Positions 44,017-56,306 of a stretch of DNA of 64,000 nucleotides are shown in pieces. A program made the position numbers and the translations under genes. The stretch is from Cherax quadricarinatus. Its lineage: Eukaryota > Arthropoda > Malacostraca > Decapoda > Parastacidae. Every line of letters starts with the position of its first letter. Within the stretch, counting starts at the first letter, position 1. The notes beneath the pieces were generated by a model. That model did not search any database. It was not told the DNA's origin and worked only from the letters and a program-made list of their open reading frames with translations. The stretch lies in assembly GCF_038502225.1 (NCBI RefSeq), contig NW_027196937.1:1-64000 (forward strand), given 5' to 3'.

Positions 44017-46100
44017 TACTCATCTATTTGTACTCACCTATTTGTGGTTGCAGGGGTCGAGTCTTAGCTCCTGGCCCCGCCTCTTCACCGGTTGCTACTG
44101 GGCCCTCTCTCTCCCCGCTCCATGAGCTTATCAAACCTCGTCTTAAAACTGTGTATGGTTCCTGCCTCCACTACGTCATTTTCTAGGCTATTCCACTGCC
44201 TGACAACTTATGACTGAAGAAATACTTCCTAATATCTCTCTGACTCATTTGTGTCTTCAACTTCCAATTGTGGCCTCTTGTTTCTGTGTCCCCTCCCTGG
44301 AATATCCTTTGTCCACCTTGTCTATTCCATGCAGTATTTTATATGTCGTTATCATGTCTCCCCTGACGTGCTTTATGAAGTGCGGGTTCCAAACTGGTGC
44401 TGCATACTCCAGTATGGGCCTGACATTCACGGTGTACAGTGTCTTGAACGATTCCTTACTAAGGTATCGGAATGCTGTTCTCAGGTTTGCCAGGCGCCCA
44501 TATGCTGCAGCAGTTATCTGATTGATGTGTGCTTCCGGAGACATGCTCGGTGTTATACTCACCCCAAGATCTTTCTCCTTGAGTGAGGTTTGCAGTCTTT
44601 GGCCACCTAGCCTATACTCTGTCTGTGGTCTTCTGTGCCCTTCCCCTATCTTCATGACTTTGCATTTGGCAGGATTAAATTCGAGAAGCCATTTCCTGGA
44701 CCAGGTGTCCAGTCTGTCCAGGTCTCTTTGAAGTCCTGCCTGGTCCTCATCTGATTTAATTCTCCTCATTAACTTCACATCATCTGCAAACAGGGACACT
44801 TCTGAGTCTAACCCTTCCATCATGTCGTTAACATATACCAAAACTAGCACTGGTCCTAGGACCGACCCCTGTGGGACCCCGCTCGTCACAGGTGCCCACT
44901 GTGATACATCATTACTTACCATGACTCGTTGTTGCCTTCCTGTCAGGTATTCTCTGATCCATTGCAGTGCCCTTCCTGTTATATGCGCCTGATGCTCTAG
45001 CTTCTGCACTAATCTCTTGTGAGGAACTGTGTCAAAGGCCTTCTTGCCGTCCAAGAAGATGCAATCAACCCACCCCTCTCTCTCGTGTCTTACTTCTGTT
45101 ATTTTATCATAAAACTCCAGAAGGTTTGTGACACAGGATTTGCCTTCCATGAATCCGTGCTGGTTGGCATTTATACTCTTGTTCCGTTCCAGGTGCTCCA
45201 CCACTCTCCTCCTGAAAATCTTCTCCATAACTTTGCATACTATACACGTCAAAGACACAGGTCTATAGTTTAGTGCCTCTTTTCTGTCTCCTTTCTTAAA
45301 AATGGGAACTACATTTGCCGTCTTCCATATCTCAGGTAGTTGCCCAGTTTCCAGGGACGTGTTGAAGATTGTGGTAAGTGGCACGCACAACATATCTGCT
45401 CCCTCTCTAAGGACCCACGGGGAGATGCTGTCCGGTCCCATTGCCTTTGAGGTATCGATGTCCCTTAGCAGTTTCTTCACCTCCTCCTCATCTGTATGTA
45501 TGTCGTCCAACACTTGTTGGTGTATTCCTTGCTGGTGTCCCCATCTGGTCTGTCCCCCCAGAGTCCTTCCTGTCTCTACTGTAAATACTTCCTTAAATCT
45601 CGTGTTGAGCTCCTCACATACCTCTTGATCGTTTCTTGTGAGATCTCCACCTTCTTTCCTCAGCCTTATCACCTGGTCCTTGACTGTTGTCTTCCTCCTA
45701 ATGTGGCTATACAGCAGTTTCGGGTCAGATTTGACTTTCGATGCTATGTCGTTTTCATACTGTCGCTGGGCCTCCCTCCTTATCTGTGCATACTCGTTTC
45801 TGGCTCTTCTACTAATCTCCTTGTTTTCCTGGGTCCTATGCCTCCTGTACCTTTTCCATTCTCTGTTGCACTTAGTTTTTGCCTCCCTACACTTTCGGGT
45901 AAACCAAGGACTCGTTTTGGTCTTCCTATTATTTCTATTTCCCTTGGAAACAAACCTTTCCTCTGCCTCCTTGCACTTTTGTTGCCACATATTCCATCAT
46001 CTCGTTTACTGATTTTCCTACCATTTCTCTGTCCCACTGAACCTCCTGCAGGAAGTTTCTCATACCTGTGTAGTCCCCCCTTTTATAGTTTGGCCTGTCC

Positions 46101-46103
<3 letters not shown>
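44017..46103 (-). mobile_element. CR1-A copy, 2.1 kb, longest in the cluster
   Basis: Minus-strand copy running from the linker behind the endonuclease to the complete 3' end with two terminal 14-bp units. A deletion near 44365 removes about 160 bp of the C-terminal domain. The 5' edge sits in the linker ('gtttggcctgtcccc') where a long compound (GT)n begins. It contains the best-preserved RT frame of CR1-A in the window. Confidence 0.9.
44257..45990 (-). pseudogene. CR1-A reverse transcriptase, 577-codon open frame
   Basis: The frame starts at an internal Met, in the basic linker ('SPWFTRKCREAKTKCNREWKRYRR'). RT motifs are at about residues 241-247 ('NYRPVSL'), 276-286 ('NQHGFMEGKSC'), motif A 311-322 ('IFLDGKKAFDTV', first catalytic Asp), motif B 371-381 ('[11 protein letters not shown]') and motif C 401-407 ('FADDVKL', Asp pair). 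These are all complete, so the catalytic core could fold. The CR1-type C-terminal domain is shortened where 'HFIKHV' jumps to 'RGDMITTYKI', and the frame then shifts ('KVDKGYSREG'). The frame lacks the endonuclease because the copy is 5'-truncated at the microsatellite. RT would act on its own RNA by target priming. Confidence 0.9.
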
Positions 46104-46154
<51 letters not shown>

Positions 46155-46155
46155 T

Positions 46156-46199
<44 letters not shown>

Positions 46200-46200
46200 T

Positions 46201-46236
<36 letters not shown>
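46104..46236. repeat. (GT)n with 'tctg' interruptions
   Basis: Compound GT tract of about 133 bp with two 'gtctggtg' interruptions. The same interruption pattern occurs at 47037-47217. Confidence 0.97.
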
Positions 46237-46240
<4 letters not shown>

Positions 46241-47036
46241 CACCTATTTGTACTCACCTATTTGTGGTTGCAGGGGTCGAGTCACAGCTCCTGGCCCCGC
46301 CTCTTCGCTGATTGCTACTAGGTCCTCTCTCTCCCTGCCCCATGAGCTCTATCATACCTCGCCTTAAAACTATGTATGGTTCCTGCCTCCACCACATCAC
46401 TTTCTAGGCTATTCCATGGCCTGTCTACTCTATGACTGAAGAAATACTTCCTAACATCCCTTTGATTCATCTGAGTCTTCAACTTCCAATTGTGACCTCT
46501 TGTGTCTGTGTCCCATCTCTGGAACATCCCGTCTTTGTCCACCTCGTCTATTCCGCGCAGTATTTTATATGTCGTTATCATGTCTCCCCTGACCCTCCTG
46601 GCCTCCAGTGTCGTCAGGCCGATTTCCCTCAACCTTTCTTCATAGGACAATCCCCGTAGCTCTGGGACTAGTCTTGTTGCAAACCTTTGCACTTTCTCTA
46701 ATTTCTTGACGTGCTTGACTAGGTATGGATTCCAAACTGGTGCTGCATACTCCAGTATGGGCCTGACGTAGATGGTGTACAGAGTCTTAAAAGAATCCTT
46801 ACTGAGGTATCGGAACGCTATCCGTAGGTTTGCCAGGCGCCCGTATGCTGCAGCAGTTATCTGATTGATGTGCGCCTCAGGAGATATGCTCGGTGTTATA
46901 CTCACCCCCAGATCTTTTTCCTTGAGTGAGGTTTGCAGTCTTTGGTCATCTAAACTATATTGTGTCTGCGGTCTTCTTTGCACTTCCCCAATCTTTATGA
47001 CTTTGCATTTGGCAGCGTTAAACTCAAGGAGCCAGT
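46237..47036 (-). pseudogene. CR1-A copy, 800 bp, RT C-terminal domain and 3' end
   Basis: Open frame 46983-46318 without stops, from 'RRPQTQYSLDDQRLQTSLKEKDLG' to the element's C-terminus ('GTIHSFKARYDRAHG'). The sequence upstream reads 'LLEFNAAKCKVIKIGE' to the truncation at 47036. 'KYFFSHRVDRPWNSLE' marks the CR1-type tail. Two terminal 14-bp units lie at its 3' end, then (AC)n. The 5' cut falls in coding sequence and joins (CA)n directly. Good preservation suggests this is among the youngest insertions of the chain. Confidence 0.9.
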
Positions 47037-47080
47037 GTGTGTGTGTGTGTGTGTGTGTGGGTGTGTGTGTGTGTGTGTCT

Positions 47081-47118
<38 letters not shown>

Positions 47119-47148
47119 TGGTGTGTGTGTGTGTGTGTGTGTGTGTCT

Positions 47149-47180
<32 letters not shown>

Positions 47181-47181
47181 T

Positions 47182-47217
<36 letters not shown>
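47037..47217. repeat. (GT)n with 'tctg' interruptions
   Basis: About 180 bp of GT repeat with four 'gtctggtg' interruptions; the right boundary of the nested CR1-A cluster. Confidence 0.97.
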
Positions 47218-48560
<1,343 letters not shown>

Positions 48561-48725
48561 AGAAGAGCAGAGTATATGGAGAGTAAAAGAAAGGTGAAGA
48601 GAGTGGTGAGAGAGTGCAAAAGGAGAGCAGATGATAGAGTGGGAGAGGCACTGTCAAGAAATTTTAATGAAAATAAGAAAAAAATTTGGAGTGAGTTAAA
48701 CAAGTTAAGAAAGCCTAGGTAAAGT

Positions 48726-50252
48726 ATGGATTTGTCAGTTAAAAAACAGAGTAGGGGAGTAGTAGATGGGGAGAGGGAGGTATTAGGTAGATGGCGAGAA
48801 TATTTTGAGGAACTTTTAAATGTTGAGGAAGAAAGGGAGGCGGTAATTTCATGCACTGGCCAGGGAGGTATACCATCTTTTAGGAGTGAAGAAGAGCAGA
48901 ATGTAAGTGTGGTGGAGGTACGTGAGGCATTACGTAGAATGAAAGGGGGTAAAGCAGCTGGAACTGAAGGGATCATGACAGAAATGTTAAAAGCAGGGGG
49001 GGATATAGTGTTGGAGTGGTTGGTACCTTTGTTTAATAAATGTATGAAAGAGGGGAAGGTACCTAGGGATTGGCGGAGTGCATGTATAGTCCCTTTATAT
49101 AAAGGGAAAGGGGACAAAAGAGATTGTAAAAATTATAGAGGAATAAGTTTACTGAGTATACCAGGAAAAGTATACGGTAGAGTTATTATTGAAAGAATTA
49201 GAGGTAAGACAGAATGTAGGATTGCGGATGAGCAGGGAGGCTTCAGAGTGGGTAGGGGATGTGTAGATCAAGTGTTTACATTGAAGCATATATGTGAACA
49301 ATATTTAGATAAAGGTAGGGAAGTTTTTATTGCATTTATGGATTTAGAAAAGGCATATGATAGAGTGGATAGAGGAGCAATGTGGCAGATGTTGCAAGTA
49401 TATGGAATAGGTGGTAAGTTACTAAATGCTGTAAAGAGCTTTTATGAGGATAGTGAGGCTCAGGTTAGGGTGTGTAGAAGAGAGGGAGAATACTTCCCGG
49501 TAAAAGTAGATCTTAGACAGGGATGTGTAATGTCACTATGGTTGTTTAATATTTTTATAGATGGGGTTGTAAAAGAAGTAAATGCTAGGGTGTTCGGGAG
49601 AGGGGTGGGATTAAATTATGAGGAATCAAATTCAAAATGGGAATTGACTCAGTTACTTTTTGCTGATGATACTGTGCTTATGGGAGATTCTAAAGAAAAA
49701 TTGCAAAGGTTAGTGGATGAGTTTGAGAATGTGTGTAAAGGTAGAAAGTTGAAAGTGAACATAGAAAAGAGTAAGGTGATGAGGGTATCAAATGATTTAG
49801 ATAAAGAAAAATTGGATATCAAATTGGGGAGGAGGAGTATGGAAGAAGTGAATGTTTTCAGATACTTGGGAGTTGACGTGTCGGCGGATGGGTTTATGAA
49901 GGATGAGGTTAATCATAGAATTGATGAGGGAAAAAAGGTGAGTGGTGCGCTGAGGTATGTGTGGAGTCAAAAAATGTTATCTATGGAGGCAAAGAAGGGA
50001 ATGTATGAAAGTATAGTAGTACCAACACTCTTATATGGATGTGAAGCTTGGGTGGTAAATGCAGCAGCGAGGAGACGGTTGGAGGCAGTGGAGATGTCCT
50101 GTCTAAGGGCAATGTGTGGTGTAAATATTATGCAGAAAATTCGGAGTGTGGATATTAGGAGAAAGTGTGGAGTTAATAAAAGCATTAGTCAGAGGGCAGA
50201 AGAGGGGGTTGTTGAGGTGATTTGGTCATTTAGAGAGAATGGATCAAAGTAG
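48726..50252 (+). pseudogene. RTE reverse transcriptase, 508-codon open frame
   Basis: Starts at an internal Met. 'NYRGISLLSIPGKVYGR' lies near residues 136-152, 'EQGGFRVGRGCVDQ' near 169-182, motif A 'AFMDLEKAYDRV' at 203-214, motif B 'LRQGCVMS' at 263-270 and motif C 'FADDTVLMG' at 312-320. Then come 'YLGVDVSADG', 'PTLLYGCEAW' and the basic C-terminal helix. All RT catalytic residues are present. A frameshift near 50215 moves the 'LER' and 'GRRGRGRPRKGWKEGVKEVL' tail to the frame 50239-50430. The element lacks most of its endonuclease, so it cannot be autonomous. Confidence 0.92.
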
Positions 50253-50764
50253 AATGACATGGAAAGCATATAAATCTATAGGGGAAGGAAGGAGGGGTAG
50301 GGGTCGTCCTCGAAAGGGTTGGAAAGAGGGGGTAAAGGAGGTTTTGTGGGCGAGGGGCTTGGACTTCCAGAAAGCGTGCATGAGCGTGTTAGATAGGAGT
50401 GAATGGAGACGAATGATACTTGGGACCTGACGATCTGTTGGAGTGTGAGCAGGGTAATATTTAGTGAAGGGATTCAGGGAAACCGGTTATTTTCATATAG
50501 TCGGACTTGAGTCCTGGAAATGGGAAGTACAATGCCTGCACTTTAAAGGAGGGGTTTGGGATATTGGAAGTTTGGAGGGATATGTTGTGTATCTTTATAC
50601 GTATATGCTTCCAAGCTGTTGTATTCTGAGCACCTCTGCAAAAGCAGTGATAATGTGTGAGTGTGGTGAAAGTGTTGAATGATGATGAAAGTATTTTCTT
50701 TTTGGGGATTTTCTTTCTTTTTTGGGTCACCCTGCCTCGGTGGGAGACGGCCGACTTGTTGAAA

Positions 50765-50767
<3 letters not shown>

Positions 50768-50858
<91 letters not shown>
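50768..50858. repeat. (TA)n microsatellite
   Basis: TA tract joining the RTE 3' end to the left end of a TIR element. Confidence 0.98.
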
Positions 50859-50859
<1 letters not shown>

Positions 50860-51112
50860 GTCGTGCCAAATAGGCATAACTTGCGATCTTGGCTTAAATA
50901 GCAACGCTCATCTTGTCATATAGGATAAGCGAAAATTTGTGTATGCAATAATTTCTCCACAATCGTTCTGAACCTAACGAAAAAAATATATTTCACTGTG
51001 TTTCTTTATTATTAAATTATTATAAACAAAACTAAAATATATATAGTTGGGTTAGGCTAAAATAAATAGTTCTTGTTATAATAAGGTTAGGTAAGTTTTC
51101 TAAGATTCTTTT
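50859..51112. mobile_element. TIR element (MITE-like), left part
   Basis: Begins 'cgtcgtgccaaatag' right after (TA)n. Contains 'tgcgatcttggcttaaata', 'cctaacgaaaaaaatata' and 'aggttaggtaag'. The matching right end is at 56090-56220, where 'attcggcacgaca' is the inverted copy of the left terminus (about 15 bp with one or two mismatches). No transposase is present. TA on both sides could be its target duplication, as in Tc1/mariner-type elements, but the long TA tracts make this impossible to prove. Confidence 0.65.
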
Positions 51113-51144
51113 ACCTGGAGTTTACCTGGAGAGAGTTCCGGGGG

Positions 51145-54100
51145 TCAACGCCCCAGCGGCCCGGTCTGTGACCAGGCCTCCTGGTGGATCAGAGCCTGAT
51201 CAACCAGGCTGTTGCTGCTGGCTGCACGCAAACCAACGTACGAGCCACAGCCCGGCTGATCAGGAACTGACTTTAGGTGCTTGTCCAGTGCCAGCTTGAA
51301 GACTGCCAGGGGTCTGTTGGAAATCCCCCTTATGTGTGCTGGGAGGCAGTTGAACAGTCTCGGGCCCCTGACACTTATTGTATGGTCTCTTAACGTGCTA
51401 GTGACACCCCTGCTTTTCATTGGGGGGATGGTGCATCGTCTGCCAAGTCTTTTGCTTTCGTAGTGAGTGATTTTCGTGTGCAAGTTCGGTACTAGTCCCT
51501 CTAGGATTTTCCAGGTGTATATAGTCATGTATCTCTCCCTCCTGCGTTCCAGGGAATACAGGTTTAGGAACCTCAAGCGCTCCCAATAATTGAGGTGTTT
51601 TATCTCCGTTATGCGCGCCGTGAAAGTTCTCTGTACATTTTCTAGGTCGGCAATTTCACCTGCCTTGAAAGGTGCTGTTAGTGTGCAGCAACATTCCAGC
51701 CTAGATAGAACAAGTGACCTGAAGAGTGTCATCATGGGCTTGGCCTCCCTAGTTTTGAAGGTTCTCATTATCCATCCTGTCATTTTTCTAGCAGATGCGA
51801 TTGATACAATGTTATGGTCCTTGAAGGTGAGATCCTCCGACATGATCACTCCCAGGTCTTTGACGTTGGTGTTTCGCTCTATTTTCTGGCCAGAATTTGT
51901 TTTGTACTCTGATGAAGATTTAATTTCCTCATGTTTACATTATCTGAGTAATTGAAATTTCTCATCGTTGAACTTCATATTGTTTTCTGCAGCCCACTGA
52001 AAGATTTGGTTGATGTCCGCCTGGAGCTTTGCAGTGTCTGCAATGGAAGACACTGTCATGCAGATTCGGGTGTCATCTGCAAAGGAAGACACGGTGCTGT
52101 GGCTGACATCCTTGTCTATGTCGGATATGAGAATGAGGAACAAGATGGGAGCGAGTACTGTGCCTTGTGGAACAGAGCTTTTCACCGTAGCTGCCTCGGA
52201 CTTTACTCTCTTGACGACTACTCTCTGTGTTCTGTTAGTGAGGAAATTATAGATCCATCGACCGACTTTTCCTGTTATTCCTTTAGCACGCATTTTGTGC
52301 GCTATTACGCCATGGTCACACTTTTCGAAGGCTTTTGCAAAGTCTGTATATATTACATCTGCATTCTTTTTGTCTTCTAGTGCATTTAGGACCTTATCGT
52401 AGTGATCCAATAGTTGAGACAGACAGGAGCGACCTGTTCTAAACCCATGTTGCCCTGGGTTGTGTAACTGATGGGTTTCTAGATGGGTGGTGATCTTGCT
52501 TCTTAGGACCCTTTCAAAGATTTTTATGATATGGGATGTTAGTGCTATTGGTCTGTAGTTCTTTGCTGTTGCTTTACTGCCCCCTTTGTGGAGTGGGGCT
52601 ATGTCTGTTGTTTTTAGTAACTCTGGGACGACCCCCGTGTCCATGCTCCCTCTCCATAGGATGGAAAAGGCTCGTGATAGGGGCTTCTTGCAGTTCTTGA
52701 TGAACACAGAGTTCCATGCGTCTGGCCCTGGGGCAGAGTGCATGGGCATGTCATTTATCGCCTGTTCGAAGTCATTTGGCGTCAGGATAACATCGGATAG
52801 GCTTGTGTTAATCAAATTTTGTGGCTCTCTCATAAAAAATTCATTTTGATCTTCGACTCTCAGTCTGGTTAGCGGCTTGCTAAAAACTGAGTCATATTGG
52901 GACTTGAGTAGCTCACTCATTTCCTTGCTGTCATCTGTGTAGGACCCATCTTGTTTAAGTAGGGGCCCAATACTGGACGTTGTTCTCGATTTTGATTTGG
53001 CATAGGAGAAGAAATACTTTGGGTTTCTTTCGATTTCATTTATGGCTTTTAGTTCTTCCCGCGATTCCTGACTCCTAAAGGATTCTTTTAGCTTAAGTTC
53101 GATGCTTGCTATTTCTCTGACCAGTGTCTCCCTACGCATTTCAGATATATTGACCTCTTTTAGCCGCTCTGTTATTCTTTTCCGTCGCCTGTAAAGGGAG
53201 CGCCTGTCTCTTTCTATTTTACATCTACTCCTCCTTTTTCTTAGAGGAATAAGCCTTGTGCATACATCGAGTGCCACCGAGTTAATCTGTTCTAGGCATA
53301 AGTTGGGGTCTGTGTTGCTTAGTATATCTTCCCAGCTTATATCGGTTAGGACTTGGTTTACTTGGTCCCACTTTATGTTTTTGTTATTGAAGTTGAATTT
53401 GGTGAATGCTCCCTCGTGACTGATCTCATTATGTCGGTCTGGGGCTCCGCGCATACATGACTGAACCTCAATTATGTTGTGATCTGAGTATATTGTTTTT
53501 GATATGGTGACATTTCTTATCAGATCATCATTGTTAGTGAAGATGAGGTCTAGTGTATTCTCCAGTCTAGTAGGCTCTATTATTTGCTGGTTTAAATTGA
53601 ATTTTGTGCAGAGATTTAAAAGCTCGCGTGAGTGTGAGTTTTCATCAGAGCTGCCTCCTGGTGTTATTACTGCAACAATATTATTTGCTATATTCCTCCA
53701 TTTTAGGTGCCTTAAGTTGAAATCCCCCAGGAGCAAGATGTTGGGTGCAGGAGCTGGAAGATTTTCCAGACAGTGGTCAATTTTTAACAGCTGTTCCTGG
53801 AATTGCTGGGATGTTGCATCCGGAGGCTTGTAGACTACCACAATGACTAGGTTTTGGTTCTCGACCTTTACTGCTAAAACTTCCACTACATCATTTGAGG
53901 CATTTAGCAGTTCTGTGCAAACAAGTGACTCTGCAATGTACAGGCCAACCCCCCCCCCCTTTTGCCTGTTCACTCTGTCACATCTGTATAGGTTGTAACC
54001 TGGGATCCATATTTCGTTATCCAAGTGATCCTTTATGTGGGTCTCAGTGAAAGCCGCGAACATTGCCTTTGCCTCTGCAAGCAGTCCACGGATGAAAGGT

Positions 54101-54255
54101 ATTTTGTTGTTTGTTGCTGGCTTTAGACCCTGTATATTTGCCAAGAAGAATGTTATCGGACTGGTGGTATTGTTGGTACTGGGGGGGGATTTTTTTTCCG
54201 GCTTTAGTATCTGTATCTGTTGGTTTGGAGTGGAGGCCATCGACTGTGGTTCCAC
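51145..54255 (-). pseudogene. CR1-C ORF2: endonuclease-reverse transcriptase
   Basis: Single frame of about 1,037 codons interrupted once by TAA (51940-51942). The APE endonuclease has 'FTETHIKDHL' (T-E-T, residues 70-72), 'LLLGDFNLRHLKW' (G-D-F-N at 177-180), 'LENTLDLIFTN' and 'YSDHNIIEV' (S-D-H at 257-259), all intact. A basic linker follows ('RRSLYRRRKRITERL'). RT has 'NYRPIAL', 'QHGFRTGRSCLSQL', motif A 'YTDFAKAFEKCDH' near 636, motif B 'SVPQGTVLAPI' near 695 (Ser where most have Gly) and motif C 'FADDTRI' at 725. After the stop the C-terminal domain continues in frame ('LENVQRTFTARI', 'YSLERRRERYM', 'SVRGPRLFNCLP'). It overlaps the ORF1 end by about 50 bp in a different frame, suggesting reinitiation or coupled translation. 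Confidence 0.92.
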
Positions 54256-55463
54256 TCCAGGAATGACTGGATTTGGTGTACGATTTCTGCCATTTCCTGC
54301 CAGTTTTTTTTCCTTCCTGGCACTAAAAAACCTCTCCCTCTTGAGTGGCTGTGGCTACCCAGGTTTTCCCATGGCCTGGATGTTTTGCATCTTTTTGTCC
54401 CCTTTAGATGGTATGCCTGGCAATTTAAGTTATAGCACAGTCTTTCCTGTACTGAAGAGGTACACAGTTCAGGGTGAAAAAGCTTACAGGAAGGGAGTTT
54501 GCATTTTCCTGTTGTCATATGGGCATGGCATTTTCTAGGGTGGTCATAGTTGCACGTCCCATCTGTTTTTCCAGATTTCCCATGCCAGCAGATACCGAGT
54601 GCATAGTATGTGCACAGGCTTGGTTTCCGTTTGCCTTGGGTTTCTGTGACTGTATTCCCTGTTGGTGCATGTTTCCCTGTCTTACTTCTATCCTCCCTAG
54701 CACCAACAATGGAGCTCCCACCAGTTGTTTTTGGTAATATATCCTCACTATTGCTAGTGGGGTCCTCTTGTTTGCTATTTCCTGCGGTATTTCTAGTTTG
54801 CAATATTGGTTTTATCTAATCTTTGACTACACTTGTTTCCCTACTATGGCTCCTGTCCCCTATGAGGTCATTTATATGTATTCCTTCCTGCGTATAATTC
54901 CCGAATACCTGGACAAAATCTCCAGCTTCACCATTACTGTCTCCCAGGACAGCATCTCCAGCTTCACCATTACTGTCTCCCAGGACAGCATCTCCAGCTT
55001 CACCATTACTGTCTCCAAGGACAGCACCTCCAGCTTCACCACTACTGTCTCCCAGGACAGCACCTCCAGCTTCACCATTACTGTCTCCCAGGACAGCACT
55101 ATCAGCCCCATATTTACTGACTACCAGGACATCATCTCCAGCCTTACAGTTTCTGACTACATGGCCAGTATCAAGGGCAGTACCATTCAGCCCAGACTTT
55201 TTATGTTCCCATCTGTTGTAGAAAGCTTCCAGGTTTTCTATGAAAGCAGCTTTGATGTTGACCTCTTTTAATACCCTTGTGATTTTAGTCCACAGATTTA
55301 TCTCATTTGGGCATACCCAAAAACACTTCCCTGTTTTAATACTGCTTGTAGCTAGTTCTTGGATATCTGCACAAGGGGCGTGACACCAATTTCCACAAAA
55401 ATGACAATTTATGCATGTGGAAGCCCGTTTGTTTGACTGACCACAGACTACACACAGCTTCAT
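54204..55463 (-). pseudogene. CR1-C ORF1: PHD finger, 12-residue repeats, three CCCH zinc fingers
   Basis: About 419 codons in one frame with one TAG (54816-54818). Residues 4-51 form a PHD-like finger (C4, C7, C17, C20, H28, C31, C47, C51). Residues about 120-185 are five 12-residue repeats built around 'LGDSNGEAG' (a 36-bp minisatellite at 54924-55103). After the TAG, the second half has three CCCH fingers spaced C-x7-C-x11-C-x3-H (starting at its residue 64), C-x8-C-x4-C-x3-H (92) and C-x8-C-x4-C-x3-H (114), and a tail 'FLEWNHSRWPP'. PHD fingers are known in ORF1 of CR1-group elements; the CCCH array would suit RNA binding. No esterase domain is seen, unlike CR1-B. Confidence 0.85.
54924..55103. 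repeat. 36-bp coding minisatellite in CR1-C ORF1
   Basis: Five units of 36 bp, each 'agcttcaccattactgtctc' plus 'ccaggacagcatctcc' with a few substitutions, the last more diverged. In frame with ORF1. Confidence 0.95.
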
Positions 55464-56089
55464 AATGATGTGAATGGTTGATTTACTGCAATTCTACTAG
55501 CAACCTCTTGAATATTCTATTAATAACCTCCTTAAATGAAGCTCTAGCTATTTGTATTTCTGTTTCTAACTGTTTTTGTATATTGGACAGCTTACCGTTC
55601 CTGGTATATATTTAATGTTTGTGTTTATAAGGGCGATTACAACCCCATCCGTTTACAGTCTGCTTTATTGTCCAACGAAACCGTTTGAAACCGGTCAAGG
55701 GTTCGGACCAGTCAAGGGTTCGGACCAGTCCAGGGTTCGGACCAGTCAAGGGTTCGGACCAGTCGATCTGATCTGATCAGTGGGTCACTTATTTAAACCA
55801 TACTGGTCGGTGATTTGAGCTAACACATGAAGGATCTACTGGAAATTATCTACCCGAGTAATATGTGATTTGATTTATACAAAAGTATAACTTGCGTGTT
55901 GAAGAGCCGGTGACTGCTGGCACTCCTACAATGACGAACGGTCGACCTCCACCCTTGTTTATCAATCGCTGTATCTAGCTTTTCTATTTTTTTTTCCGTC
56001 TCCACCACAATAAATGCTATATTATCACTATAGTTGACTGGTGCAAATTTTGGAGGAAGGACGCTTTTTCTGTAGTAATAATTGCTTCT
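55464..56089 (-). promoter_or_regulatory. CR1-C 5' UTR and likely internal promoter, with 17-bp repeats
   Basis: Non-coding region upstream of ORF1. It holds four tandem copies of a 17-bp unit ('caagggttcggaccagt', 55696-55763) ending in 'cgatctgatctgatcag'. Tandem 5' UTR repeats are common promoter components of non-LTR elements; that they act so here is inference. Confidence 0.5.
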
Positions 56090-56217
56090 CAAAATTAAAT
56101 TTTTTTACATTAACATTAATGAAAAAAAAATATATCTTTAAACGTACAAGAGAAAATTTTAGAAAAGACTATTTTAAATGAGTTCTTGTTAATTTACCAG
56201 TTTTACATATTCGGCAC

Positions 56218-56220
<3 letters not shown>
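56090..56220. mobile_element. TIR element (MITE-like), right part
   Basis: AT-rich segment ending 'ttacatattcggcacgac' at the (TA)n tract; the terminal inverted repeat partner of 50859. Together the halves would make an element of about 385 bp before the CR1-C insertion. Confidence 0.65.

Positions 56221-56304
<84 letters not shown>
56221..56304. repeat. (TA)n microsatellite
   Basis: TA tract of about 84 bp, right flank of the TIR element. Confidence 0.98.

Positions 56305-56306
<2 letters not shown>

Larger units (their letters stand above)
51113..56089 (-). mobile_element. CR1-C, almost full-length and nearly intact
   Basis: Minus-strand CR1-group element of about 5 kb inserted inside the TIR element. 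It has a 5' UTR with a 17-bp tandem repeat (55696-55763), ORF1 (55463-54204) with PHD and CCCH fingers, ORF2 (54255-51145) with endonuclease, RT and C-terminal domain, and a short 3' UTR ending in two copies of an 11-bp unit ('acctggagttt' on plus). Only two in-frame stops were found (54816 in ORF1, 51940 in ORF2), plus one unusual residue in RT motif B. The exact 5' boundary near 56089 is estimated from where the TIR element resumes. Confidence 0.85.

Noticed and set aside
54204..54803. Host CCCH zinc-finger (tristetraprolin or muscleblind-like) gene
   Set aside because: It is in frame with the PHD half across one stop, directly upstream of and overlapping an endonuclease-RT frame, and a second copy occurs at 30.5 kb. 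This is ORF1 of a retrotransposon.
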